A DNA stretch of 64,000 bases from Spirosoma sp. SC4-14 (GTDB lineage Bacteria > Bacteroidota > Bacteroidia > Cytophagales > Spirosomataceae): positions 3,961,001 to 4,025,000 of the forward strand of contig NZ_CP147518.1 in assembly GCF_037201965.1 (NCBI RefSeq), written 5' to 3'. The notes under the pieces are model-generated. The model was given only the letters and a program-made list of their open reading frames with translations. It was not told where the DNA came from and ran no database searches. Shown piece by piece: positions 42,377 to 50,295 of this stretch. Every line of letters starts with the position of its first letter. Position 1 is the first letter of the stretch. Both the position numbers and the translations under genes were made by a program.

Positions 42377-42949
42377 ATGGAGCGAAAAACATTTCTTTCG
42401 GTATTGGGCTTATTGACCGTGAAGGCTGCCCTACCAATCGTTCAATCCATGAAACCAGACCTGTTCTATTTCAAAGACGATGGCATAATTCCGAACAGCA
42501 AATTTCCACTGCTCCGCTACAGCAACGCCTTTGCGGCCCGCAACAATGAAGGAGCCAGGTGGCTGGAAACGAAATTTGCCAATAACAACTGGACAAACTC
42601 CTGGCGAAACGGCATTTATCCCTTTCATCATTATCATAGCACCTCCCACGAAGTGCTGGGTATCTACTCAGGCTCGGCACTACTTCAGTTGGGTGGTGAG
42701 AAGGGAGAAAAAGTGTCCGTTCAGGCGGGCGACATCCTGATTATTCCGGCCGGAGTTGGGCATAAAAAGCTGGAAAGCATCAATCTGGGTGTCGTTGGAG
42801 CCTACCCCGAAGGTCGTGACTGGGATTTAAACCGCGGGCAACCGGGAGAGCGCCCTCAAGTCGATAAAAACATAGCTGCATTGCCTATTCCCTCCACCGA
42901 TCCGCTTCTTGGGACAAACGTCGGGTTGCCAACAATCTGGTTAGCCTGA
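42377..42949 (+). CDS. Cupin domain protein with N-terminal signal
   Basis: The ATG at 42377 gives MERKTFLSVLGLLTVKAALP, a likely signal or anchor; the TTG 15 codons earlier is less plausible. The cupin fold covers about residues 75-155. Motif 1, with metal ligands, reads FHHYHSTSHEVLGIYSG, and motif 2 reads QAGDILIIPAGVGHKKL. The residues for a bound metal (His, His, Glu, His) are present. Substrate and role are unknown. In related genomes similar proteins sit near oxidoreductases; here an HxlR regulator and an aldo/keto reductase-like remnant lie upstream. Confidence 0.8.
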   Translation: MERKTFLSVLGLLTVKAALPIVQSMKPDLFYFKDDGIIPNSKFPLLRYSNAFAARNNEGARWLETKFANNNWTNSWRNGIYPFHHYHSTSHEVLGIYSGSALLQLGGEKGEKVSVQAGDILIIPAGVGHKKLESINLGVVGAYPEGRDWDLNRGQPGERPQVDKNIAALPIPSTDPLLGTNVGLPTIWLA

Positions 42950-43296
42950 GACTAATGGTCCCCGCCCACTGCTATCGTCTCCTTTTCTATTGATCGATAC
43001 AGTAACCATTTCAGGTATTGTCTATCAACCTGACCCACAAACGGGCACTCCCAGTCGTCAGTTAATCTCCCATTTTCGGCAATCCGTTCCTATGTCCTGA
43101 CATAACTATTTTGCCCAGCTATGTCAGGACCATACCATTATTTTAAGCGTCGACCCCAAACCAAGCTTGTTGCTGGCCGTTTTATAAGTTGATCTACCAA
43201 TCAGCCAGCAATTTGTATCTGAATTGAGATCGTAAGACTACTCCCTTCAGGCTTTACAAGTTGCCAGATCTACACACGAAGGAAACCCAACAAATC
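42950..43296. other. 347-base region before the GH13 gene
   Basis: No gene is seen. It contains the inverted repeat at 43094-43130. No TAnnTTTG element was clearly identified, although AT-rich stretches at 43100-43200 could hold a promoter for the GH13-treZ pair. Confidence 0.5.
43094..43130. promoter_or_regulatory. Inverted repeat, possible operator
   Basis: GTCCTGACATA (43094-43104) and TATGTCAGGAC (43120-43130) are perfect 11-base complements separated by 15 bases, about 165 bases upstream of the GH13 gene. The spacing would suit a dimeric regulator, or the element could fold as a hairpin that ends cupin transcription. Confidence 0.35.
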
Positions 43297-44904
43297 ATGG
43301 CAGACAACCAACAACAGTATCTTTGGTGGCAGAAAGAGGTTATTTATCAAATTTATCCCCGATCGTTTCAGGATAGCAACGGCGATGGCATCGGCGATTT
43401 ACAGGGCATTTTACACCGACTCGATTATCTACAGCAGCTTGGGGTGAGTGCGGTCTGGCTTTCGCCCATTTATCCCTCTCCAATGGCCGATTTCGGGTAC
43501 GACATTTCTGACTACCAGGGCATACACCCCCTTTTTGGCTCACTACAGGATTTCGATGCATTAATTACGGCCGTTCATGACCGGGGCATGAAACTTATTC
43601 TGGATCTGGTGCCCAATCACACCTCCGATCAGCATCCCTGGTTTCTGGAGTCCCGATCGTCGCGCGATAATCCGAAACGGGACTGGTATATCTGGCACGA
43701 CCGCCTTCCCGACGGCGGAGAACCCAATAACTGGCTCAGTGTGTTCGGTGGAACAGCCTGGGAATGGGACGAACCAACCCAGCAGTATTATTATCACGCG
43801 TTTCTGAAAGAACAACCCGACCTGAACTGGCGCAACCCTCAAGTGCAGGAAGCCATGCTTAATGTGATGCGTTTCTGGCTCGACAAAGGCGTTGACGGGT
43901 TCCGGGTCGATGTGATGTGGCACATGATCAAGGATGAGAACCTGCGCGATAATCCACCCAATCCCGACTATCAGCCGCACATGGCTACCTATGAGCAACT
44001 GCTACCGGTCTACTCCACCGATCAGCCCGAAGTGCATGAAATTGTACTGAAAATGCGGCAGGTGCTCGATTCATACACCAATCGATTATTGATTGGCGAG
44101 ATCTATTTACCCATTCATCAACTGGTTGCCTACTACGGGATCGACGGAAAAGGGGCCCATTTACCGTTCAATTTTCAGTTGTTGCTGTTGCCCTGGGATG
44201 CCCGGCAGATTGCCTCGGCAATTGACCAGTATGAAGGTTTGCTGCCGCCCCAGGGCTGGCCTAACTGGGTGCTCAGTAACCACGATCAACCCCGAATTAC
44301 CAGCCGGGTTGGGAAAGAACAGGCCCGTATTGCGGCACTATTGCTTTTAACACTTCGCGGCACGCCAACGATTTACTACGGCGATGAAATTGGCATGAGA
44401 GACGTTCCCATTCCTGTTGATGAAGTCCAGGACCCTCAGGGACTGAACATGCCCGACAAAAACCTTAGCCGGGACCCCGCCCGCACACCCATGCAGTGGG
44501 ATAATACCCTCAATGCAGGCTTTTCGAGCGGAAAACCCTGGCTGCGGCTGGCTCGTAATTTCAGTCGCGACAATGTGCAGTTGCAACTAACAGATCCCTA
44601 TTCCATTCTCTCGTTCTACAGGAGGCTCATTAAATTTCGGCAGCAGCAACCCTCTCTGATGGTAGGCGACTACCTGCCGGTGTATGCCGACACGCAGCTC
44701 ATCGCTTATATCCGCCAGTTGGAAGGCCATCCGCGTTTCCTGATCCTGTTAAACCTGAGCCACCGGCCCGGTTATTTCAAAGCGAAAGACAGTTCGCTGA
44801 GGGGCAAGGTAGTGCTGGCAACTCCGCTCGAATGGGAAGGTTCCTTCGTAAATGATAGCATCAGTCTGGGTGGCGACGAAGGCATTATTGTGCAACTAGA
44901 GTAG
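43297..44904 (+). CDS. GH13 alpha-glucosidase (oligo-1,6-glucosidase type)
   Basis: The ATG at 43297 gives MADNQQQYLWWQKEVIYQIYPRSFQD, the usual start of GH13 alpha-glucosidases; the TTG 12 codons earlier is not needed. The catalytic (beta/alpha)8 barrel has DLVPNHTSD, nucleophile Asp205 in GFRVDVMW, acid/base Glu268 in GEIYLP and Asp330 in SNHDQPR. Length (535 aa) fits the subfamily that hydrolyses isomaltose, isomaltooligosaccharides, sucrose or trehalose-type glucosides. No signal peptide is present, so it acts in the cytoplasm. The treZ gene follows by 17 bases, so the two are likely an operon. Confidence 0.92.
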   Translation: MADNQQQYLWWQKEVIYQIYPRSFQDSNGDGIGDLQGILHRLDYLQQLGVSAVWLSPIYPSPMADFGYDISDYQGIHPLFGSLQDFDALITAVHDRGMKLILDLVPNHTSDQHPWFLESRSSRDNPKRDWYIWHDRLPDGGEPNNWLSVFGGTAWEWDEPTQQYYYHAFLKEQPDLNWRNPQVQEAMLNVMRFWLDKGVDGFRVDVMWHMIKDENLRDNPPNPDYQPHMATYEQLLPVYSTDQPEVHEIVLKMRQVLDSYTNRLLIGEIYLPIHQLVAYYGIDGKGAHLPFNFQLLLLPWDARQIASAIDQYEGLLPPQGWPNWVLSNHDQPRITSRVGKEQARIAALLLLTLRGTPTIYYGDEIGMRDVPIPVDEVQDPQGLNMPDKNLSRDPARTPMQWDNTLNAGFSSGKPWLRLARNFSRDNVQLQLTDPYSILSFYRRLIKFRQQQPSLMVGDYLPVYADTQLIAYIRQLEGHPRFLILLNLSHRPGYFKAKDSSLRGKVVLATPLEWEGSFVNDSISLGGDEGIIVQLE

Positions 44905-44921
44905 CTTTTAATCCGCAGCGA

Positions 44922-46775
44922 ATGAAAACAACTGGAGCAACTTACATGGGTACGGGTCATTGCATTTTTACGGTCTGGGCTCCCGAGAAAAAAAACATTA
45001 CCCTGCATATTGTTCATCCCAACGAACGAAAACTGGCCATGAAAGCCGTTGAATTGGGATACTTTCGGATAGAGGTCGATAATGTATATCCAGGCACCCG
45101 CTACTATTACACCCTCGAAAATGGCCAGGATTACCCAGATCCGGCGTCTGATTTGCAACCCGAAGGCGTGCATGGCCCTTCGGAGGTTGTCGATCATACG
45201 GCTTATATGTGGCACGATCAACACTGGCGCGGGCTTCCCTTCCGCGATCTGATCTTCTATCAGCTTCATGTAGGGACATTTACGTCGGAAGGCACATTTG
45301 AAGCCATCATTCCCCGACTGAGCGAGTTGGCACAGCTTGGCATCAATGCCCTGCAATTACTCCCCATCTGCCAGTTTCCGGGGCAGCGTAACTGGGGCTA
45401 CGATGGTGTTTATCTCTACTCCGTTCAGGAGTCATATGGCGGGCCAGCGGGCTTAAAAAAACTGGTCGACGCCTGTCATACCCACGGCATTGCAGTTTTT
45501 CTGGACGTGGTTTATAACCATATGGGCCCCGAAGGAAATTATTACAGTCAGTTCGGGCCTTATTTCACCGAAAAGTACCATACTCCCTGGGGAAACGCCC
45601 TGAATTTTGACCGCGACTGGGCCGATGGAGTTCGCGAGTTTATCGCCAACAACACATTGTTCTGGTTTGAACAGTACCATATTGATGGATTGCGGTTCGA
45701 CGCAATCCATGAAGTGATCGACATGGGAGCGGTTTCCATTTGGGAGTTAATCTACAGTAAGGTTACGTACCTGGAAGAGCAACTCGGCCGGTCGTTATAT
45801 CTGGTTGCCGAATCGGACCTCAACAGCCCACGCGTTGTGAAACCGCCGGAGTTGGGTGGCTATGGTTTTCGTGCTCAATGGCTCGACGATTTTCATCATG
45901 CGCTTCATGTGCTGGTTAACAAGGCCGGAAAAGACAAATACGCCGATTTCAATCGAATCGAGCAGTTGGCCCGGGCTTATACCGATGGGTTTGTATCGAG
46001 TGGCGACTATGTGGCTTTCCGAAAACGCAGGTTCGGAGCCTCATCGGCAGGCATTTCGGGCGACCGGTTCGTTGTTTTCAACCTCAATCATGATCAGGTA
46101 GGAAACCAGTCGGGCCGGGAACGGTTGTCGTTGCTGGTTGGTTTCGAGCGCCAGAAAGTAGCCGCAGCGGCCATGCTACTAGCCCCATACATACCGATGT
46201 TGTTTATGGGTGAAGAATATGCCGATGAGTCGCCCTTTTTCTATTTTGTCAGCCATTCCGATAAAGAGCTGGTCGAAGCTGTCAGAGAAGGACGTAAAAA
46301 AGAATTTGGTGATTTTATTGATCATGCCAATATTCCTGATCCTTTTGAGGATACAACATTTACGAAATCGAAGATCAAGTGGAATCAGCGCACCCAGGGT
46401 AAACATCATATTATGCTAAGATGGCATCAGGCGCTGATTCTGTTGCGCCAAACGACAGCAGCCCTTCGAACTTTCAACAAAAATGATGTTCGGTTTACGA
46501 TTATCGACGACGATGGCTTTGTGCTACACCGGCAAACGCCCGATGGGCTGGAGCATGTTTTCTGCTTGTTTAATTTTTCGGACCATGATCTTACCTATAC
46601 GTTTCCCAAATGGACCCAATCGTGGGATAAATTACTCGATTCGAAAGACCCGGCCTGGCTGGAGTCAGATACAAACGCGAAGCAACCCCTCCCCGACCAG
46701 CTAGCACCCGGTGCTTCGGTTACAATCTATCCCGACAGTGTTGCGGTCTATTCCGGCCGGTTAATCATTGGCTAG
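44922..46775 (+). CDS. treZ: Malto-oligosyltrehalose trehalohydrolase
   Basis: TreZ cuts the bond next to the terminal trehalose unit of maltooligosyl trehalose, releasing trehalose. The 617-residue protein has an N-terminal beta-sandwich (about 1-90: GHCIFTVWAPEKKNITLHIV). The GH13 barrel follows with DVVYNHMGPEGNYYSQFGPYFTEKY, Asp260 in GLRFDAIHEV, Glu297 in VAESDLNS and NHDQVGN. The FTEKYHTPWG and FRKRRFGASSAG stretches are characteristic of TreZ. TreY (maltooligosyl trehalose synthase), the usual partner, is not in this window. A nearly perfect inverted repeat follows the stop. Confidence 0.92.
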   Translation: MKTTGATYMGTGHCIFTVWAPEKKNITLHIVHPNERKLAMKAVELGYFRIEVDNVYPGTRYYYTLENGQDYPDPASDLQPEGVHGPSEVVDHTAYMWHDQHWRGLPFRDLIFYQLHVGTFTSEGTFEAIIPRLSELAQLGINALQLLPICQFPGQRNWGYDGVYLYSVQESYGGPAGLKKLVDACHTHGIAVFLDVVYNHMGPEGNYYSQFGPYFTEKYHTPWGNALNFDRDWADGVREFIANNTLFWFEQYHIDGLRFDAIHEVIDMGAVSIWELIYSKVTYLEEQLGRSLYLVAESDLNSPRVVKPPELGGYGFRAQWLDDFHHALHVLVNKAGKDKYADFNRIEQLARAYTDGFVSSGDYVAFRKRRFGASSAGISGDRFVVFNLNHDQVGNQSGRERLSLLVGFERQKVAAAAMLLAPYIPMLFMGEEYADESPFFYFVSHSDKELVEAVREGRKKEFGDFIDHANIPDPFEDTTFTKSKIKWNQRTQGKHHIMLRWHQALILLRQTTAALRTFNKNDVRFTIIDDDGFVLHRQTPDGLEHVFCLFNFSDHDLTYTFPKWTQSWDKLLDSKDPAWLESDTNAKQPLPDQLAPGASVTIYPDSVAVYSGRLIIG

Positions 46776-46812
46776 AACGCATTCATTTTATTGATACAGT
46801 AGCGTCAACTGC

Positions 46813-46873
46813 TTTATTATCCACAGAGACACCCACGTTTTATTGACAGCGTTGTGCCTCTGTGGATAATAAA
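46813..46873. terminator. Inverted repeat with CCACAGAG motif between convergent genes
   Basis: The arms 46813-46832 and 46854-46873 pair at 19 of 20 positions (TTTATTATCCACAGAGACAC against its complement). The element lies between the treZ stop and the end of the DUF421 gene, where it likely serves as a bidirectional terminator. The CCACAGAGACAC/GTGCCTCTGTGG wording is a known type of dispersed repeat. Confidence 0.6.
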
Positions 46874-46885
46874 ATTTATCAGCTT

Positions 46886-47596
46886 TCATGTTGTAGTAGG
46901 CTTGTAGTCCTTATAGCCAGGTCCCCATTCGTGGTGGCCACAGTTACTACAGTTTTCTTCCTCAAAGGTGGTATTTGCCAGTGGGTTTCCGCAGTAATAA
47001 CAGACCAGTTGGTCATCTACTTTATTTTGTTGCTGAATGAATTCGGTATCCCAGTCAGGAAGAATCAACAGACCGGGTTTAGGCATCGAGTCTTTGATCA
47101 GCGTAAAGGCACCATTTGCCTCCATATACAGTCGTTTCACTTGCCCCAGATGCAAAATACCATGCGACCGTAATTGCGCAAACAGTAGCTCCCGTGTGAT
47201 TCGCGACTGCTTCATATTGAACAGTAGCATAACAGAATTTTCGACCAGAGTTGTGCTTATATCCTGCGAAATCCCTTCGAATCGCGAATTTTTGGCGGCC
47301 CAGTACGACACCAGCCGCTGCGTAAACACAACGACCACCGCAATAATACAGGCAGGCAACAAACCACGACTGGGGTCCAGTATAGGTACACCAATGGCAG
47401 CCGCCAGCGAAATCATAGCCGACATCTCATTCCGGCTCAGTTTCGAAGCCATCCGCCGACCCATCAACCGCATCGATACCACCAGGATGAGGTAAACGGC
47501 AGCGGCCCGAATCAGAATTTCAACGTAAAAACTACCGGGAACTTCGCCAATCAGTATCCGCAGCCAATCGGTCAAATGAATGTCTTCCTTATTCAT
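46886..47596 (-). CDS. DUF421 (YetF-like) membrane protein with C-terminal Cys motif, copy B
   Basis: The 236-residue protein has three N-terminal membrane helices (about 25-45, 58-78, 82-103) and the DUF421/YetF C-terminal domain (MRLMGRRMASKLSRNEMSAMISLAAAIGVPI, then a SQDISTTLVENSVML region). An added zinc-ribbon-like tail carries CYYCGNPL and CSNCGHHEW (about 195-225). DUF421 function is unclear, with reports linking relatives to spore and stress phenotypes. It is a paralogue of the upstream gene, overlapping it by 8 bases. Confidence 0.85.
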   Translation of the reverse strand: MNKEDIHLTDWLRILIGEVPGSFYVEILIRAAAVYLILVVSMRLMGRRMASKLSRNEMSAMISLAAAIGVPILDPSRGLLPACIIAVVVVFTQRLVSYWAAKNSRFEGISQDISTTLVENSVMLLFNMKQSRITRELLFAQLRSHGILHLGQVKRLYMEANGAFTLIKDSMPKPGLLILPDWDTEFIQQQNKVDDQLVCYYCGNPLANTTFEEENCSNCGHHEWGPGYKDYKPTTT

Positions 47597-48293
47597 TTTC
47601 GACGTCGATGGTTGCTTTTACCCACATATGGGCATGACAAACGGAGCATGGTTCAACCGCGGCTTGAGCCTCAGTGGTGAATCCACAATTGCAGCAAACA
47701 ATTATGGATTCCACTGCCTGCTGCTTCATCGTATACATTTCCTGGTCCGATGGTGGCAAGACCGATAAGCCTGGCCTGGGCCTGTCGAAGGGATAAATGC
47801 TAAACATTCCGTACGCTTCCAGATAAAGTCGTTTTACCATCCCAAGGTTATATACATTACCACTCCGCAAAGCGGCATAAACCTGCTGGTGCGACAATCG
47901 ATTTTCGGCCATTTTATCTAACTGAATAATACCATCTTTCACCAACACGGTAGCTGTTCCCTGAATCAATTCTTCGGCCTTATGACTTTTAAAACCCAGC
48001 AGATTAGTACCCCGCAGGAAGGTTAAAGCACACAGAAGCGCCAGCCCCCCCGACAGTAACCCCCGGTCGGGAAGTTGCATGGCAGGCGAAATAATAGCGC
48101 CCATCGTCAGCATTACAGCCAGTTCCAGATTAGTAAGCTGCCCGTTCATCCGCTTTCCCAAAAAACGCATCACAATCAATAGGGCCAGATAAATCAGCAC
48201 AGTCCGAATAAAAACTTCAATCAGAAATTCAGCCGGAGCATTACCGATTAACAGGCGCTGCCAATCATCGAATTGTATGTCTTCCTTTTTCAT
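47589..48293 (-). CDS. DUF421 (YetF-like) membrane protein with C-terminal Cys motif, copy A
   Basis: I chose the ATG at 48293 (MKKEDIQFDDWQRLLIGN), which aligns with the start of the downstream paralogue (MNKEDIHLTDWLRILIGE); the ATG two codons earlier is also possible. It has three N-terminal helices, the YetF domain (MRFLGKRMNGQLTNLELAVMLTMGAIISPAMQ) and a Cys-rich tail with CCNCGFTTEAQ and CSVCHAHMW. It is the first gene of a tandem pair. The paired cysteines suggest a zinc ribbon not typical of the family; this is inferred from the spacing only. Confidence 0.85.
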   Translation of the reverse strand: MKKEDIQFDDWQRLLIGNAPAEFLIEVFIRTVLIYLALLIVMRFLGKRMNGQLTNLELAVMLTMGAIISPAMQLPDRGLLSGGLALLCALTFLRGTNLLGFKSHKAEELIQGTATVLVKDGIIQLDKMAENRLSHQQVYAALRSGNVYNLGMVKRLYLEAYGMFSIYPFDRPRPGLSVLPPSDQEMYTMKQQAVESIIVCCNCGFTTEAQAAVEPCSVCHAHMWVKATIDVENE

Positions 48294-48469
48294 GAGCATC
48301 TAACTTTTCGTTGAGTCGATTTGATTGATCCGGGCTGTAAAATCTTGCTTTTATTATACCTTTCATTTAGTACATATAAAATATATACCAGATAGTCAAT
48401 TAAACACAATCCTGCCAACAGAGCAGGGGACTAATGAGTTGATCAATACTGTACGTTCAACCTCCGTTC

Positions 48470-50209
48470 ATGAAAAAGCTTTGCCTGGTTCTATTCGTTT
48501 GTTTCCTTCTTGCCTGCCAGAACAACACCCCAGACGAAAAGTCAGAAAAAACACCCTCAGCTCCTCTCCCAACCGAATTCATCGAAGAGCTATGGTATAA
48601 AAACAGTCTGCTTTACAGTGTTGATGTTGAAGTATTCAACGATTCAGACAACGATGGCATTGGGGATTTTAATGGCCTTACTCAGCAGCTCGGCTACCTC
48701 AAGCAACTTGGTGTTTCCACCATCTGGCTGGCTCCTTTTCAGCCAACGCCCAACCAGGATGATGGGTATGATATATCGGATTTTTACGGTATCGATCCCC
48801 GGTTAGGCACCGACCGGGACTTTGCCAAGTTTATAGAACAGGCCAAACAGCACAACATTCGGGTTATGATGGATCTGGTTACCAACCATACCTCTAATCA
48901 GCATCCATGGTTTCGGCAGGCCCGGCAACACAAAAACTCCCCTTATCGATCCTGGTACGTCTGGTCGAACGAACGACCCAAAAAATGGGATAAAGGCATG
49001 GTTTTTCCGGGTGTGCAGAAAGAAGTCTGGAGCTACGACTCGGTGGCAGGCCAGTATTTCTATCATCGGTTCTATAAATTTCAGCCCGACCTGAATATGC
49101 AAAACCCAGCCGTTTTGCAGGAAATGCGCAAAATTATCCGACATTGGCTCAACAAGGGTATCGACGGGTTTCGTGTCGATGCAGTTCCTTTTCTGATCGA
49201 AATTGCCAATCCCGATTTCGACCCCGAAAAACCTGCCCATCAGTTCGACATTATCAATCAACTCCACCAGTATATTCAGTGGCATAAGCGTGATGCCATT
49301 TTGCTGGGAGAAGCTAATGTTGATCCAAAGGAACAGGAGCCTTATTTTGGGAAAGATGGGCAGAATATGCAGACGATGTTTAATTTCTTTGTCAATCAGC
49401 ACTTATTCTACGCCCTGGCTACTTCCGAAACCAAACTCCTGCAGAAAGCCCTGCAGGATACCCGCACCATTCCACCCACGGCGCAATGGGCTCATTTTCT
49501 GCGCAACCACGACGAAATTGATCTCGGGCGCCTGAGCGACGATGAACGCCAGAAAGTATATGACCGGTTTGGCCCCGACACCACCATGCAGCTATACGAC
49601 CGGGGAATTCGTCGACGGTTGGCTCCTATGCTTGGCAACCGGCAGTTAATCGACCTGGCCTACAGCCTGTTGTTTTCGTTACCGGGAATGCCCGTGATCC
49701 GCTACGGCGAAGAAATTGGCATGGGCGACGATCTGCGGTTAAAAGAGCGGTTATCGATCCGAACGCCCATGCAGTGGTCCAATGCTCGCAACGGCGGTTT
49801 CACCACCAATTCCAATCCGGTTCGGCCGGTTATCAGTCAGGGGCCCTATGCCTACACAACCGTAAATGTGGCCACTCAACAAACCGATTCAACATCGCTC
49901 CTGAACCTTATCCGTCGGTTTGCCCAGCTTCGGAAAGAATGCCCTGAAATTGGCTGGGGCAACTGGAAATTGCTCGATACGGGCTCACCGCATGTGCTGG
50001 CCATTCGCTACGACTGGCAAGGCCGATCGTTGTTGATGATTCATAACTTCAGCCCACAACCGCAAAATTGTCAGTTAAATACTGGCTACAAAGCTGGCAG
50101 CAAGCTCATAAATCTTCTGACTAAAACGAACTTAATGGTGCAGTCACCAGCATCACAGCACTTACAGCTTCCGGGCTACGGCTATACCTGGTACCGACTG
50201 GCAAAATAG
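48470..50209 (+). CDS. GH13 alpha-amylase family lipoprotein
   Basis: The 579-residue protein has a lipoprotein signal (MKKLCLVLFVCFLLAC), which sets it apart from the cytoplasmic GH13 enzyme upstream. The GH13 barrel starts at about residue 35 (ELWYKNSLLYSVDVEVFNDSDNDGIGDFNGL). It shows DLVTNHTSN, the nucleophile motif GFRVDAVPFL, the acid/base motif GEANVDPKE and FLRNHDEID. The order resembles trehalose synthase/alpha-glucosidase members. It probably acts on alpha-glucans or trehalose-like glucosides at the cell surface or in the periplasm; the exact substrate is unknown. Confidence 0.88.
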   Translation: MKKLCLVLFVCFLLACQNNTPDEKSEKTPSAPLPTEFIEELWYKNSLLYSVDVEVFNDSDNDGIGDFNGLTQQLGYLKQLGVSTIWLAPFQPTPNQDDGYDISDFYGIDPRLGTDRDFAKFIEQAKQHNIRVMMDLVTNHTSNQHPWFRQARQHKNSPYRSWYVWSNERPKKWDKGMVFPGVQKEVWSYDSVAGQYFYHRFYKFQPDLNMQNPAVLQEMRKIIRHWLNKGIDGFRVDAVPFLIEIANPDFDPEKPAHQFDIINQLHQYIQWHKRDAILLGEANVDPKEQEPYFGKDGQNMQTMFNFFVNQHLFYALATSETKLLQKALQDTRTIPPTAQWAHFLRNHDEIDLGRLSDDERQKVYDRFGPDTTMQLYDRGIRRRLAPMLGNRQLIDLAYSLLFSLPGMPVIRYGEEIGMGDDLRLKERLSIRTPMQWSNARNGGFTTNSNPVRPVISQGPYAYTTVNVATQQTDSTSLLNLIRRFAQLRKECPEIGWGNWKLLDTGSPHVLAIRYDWQGRSLLMIHNFSPQPQNCQLNTGYKAGSKLINLLTKTNLMVQSPASQHLQLPGYGYTWYRLAK

Positions 50210-50295
50210 CCTGATTACCTAGCTGTACTGGTTGATAACGTTATAAACTACCCTTTCTATCCCCACCCCTCCCGAATCGTCGGCCCTCGAAATAC

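Noticed and set aside
44772-45356. Minus-strand open frame across the GH13-treZ junction
   Set aside because: It is antisense to two conserved enzymes, and its product has no coherent domain.
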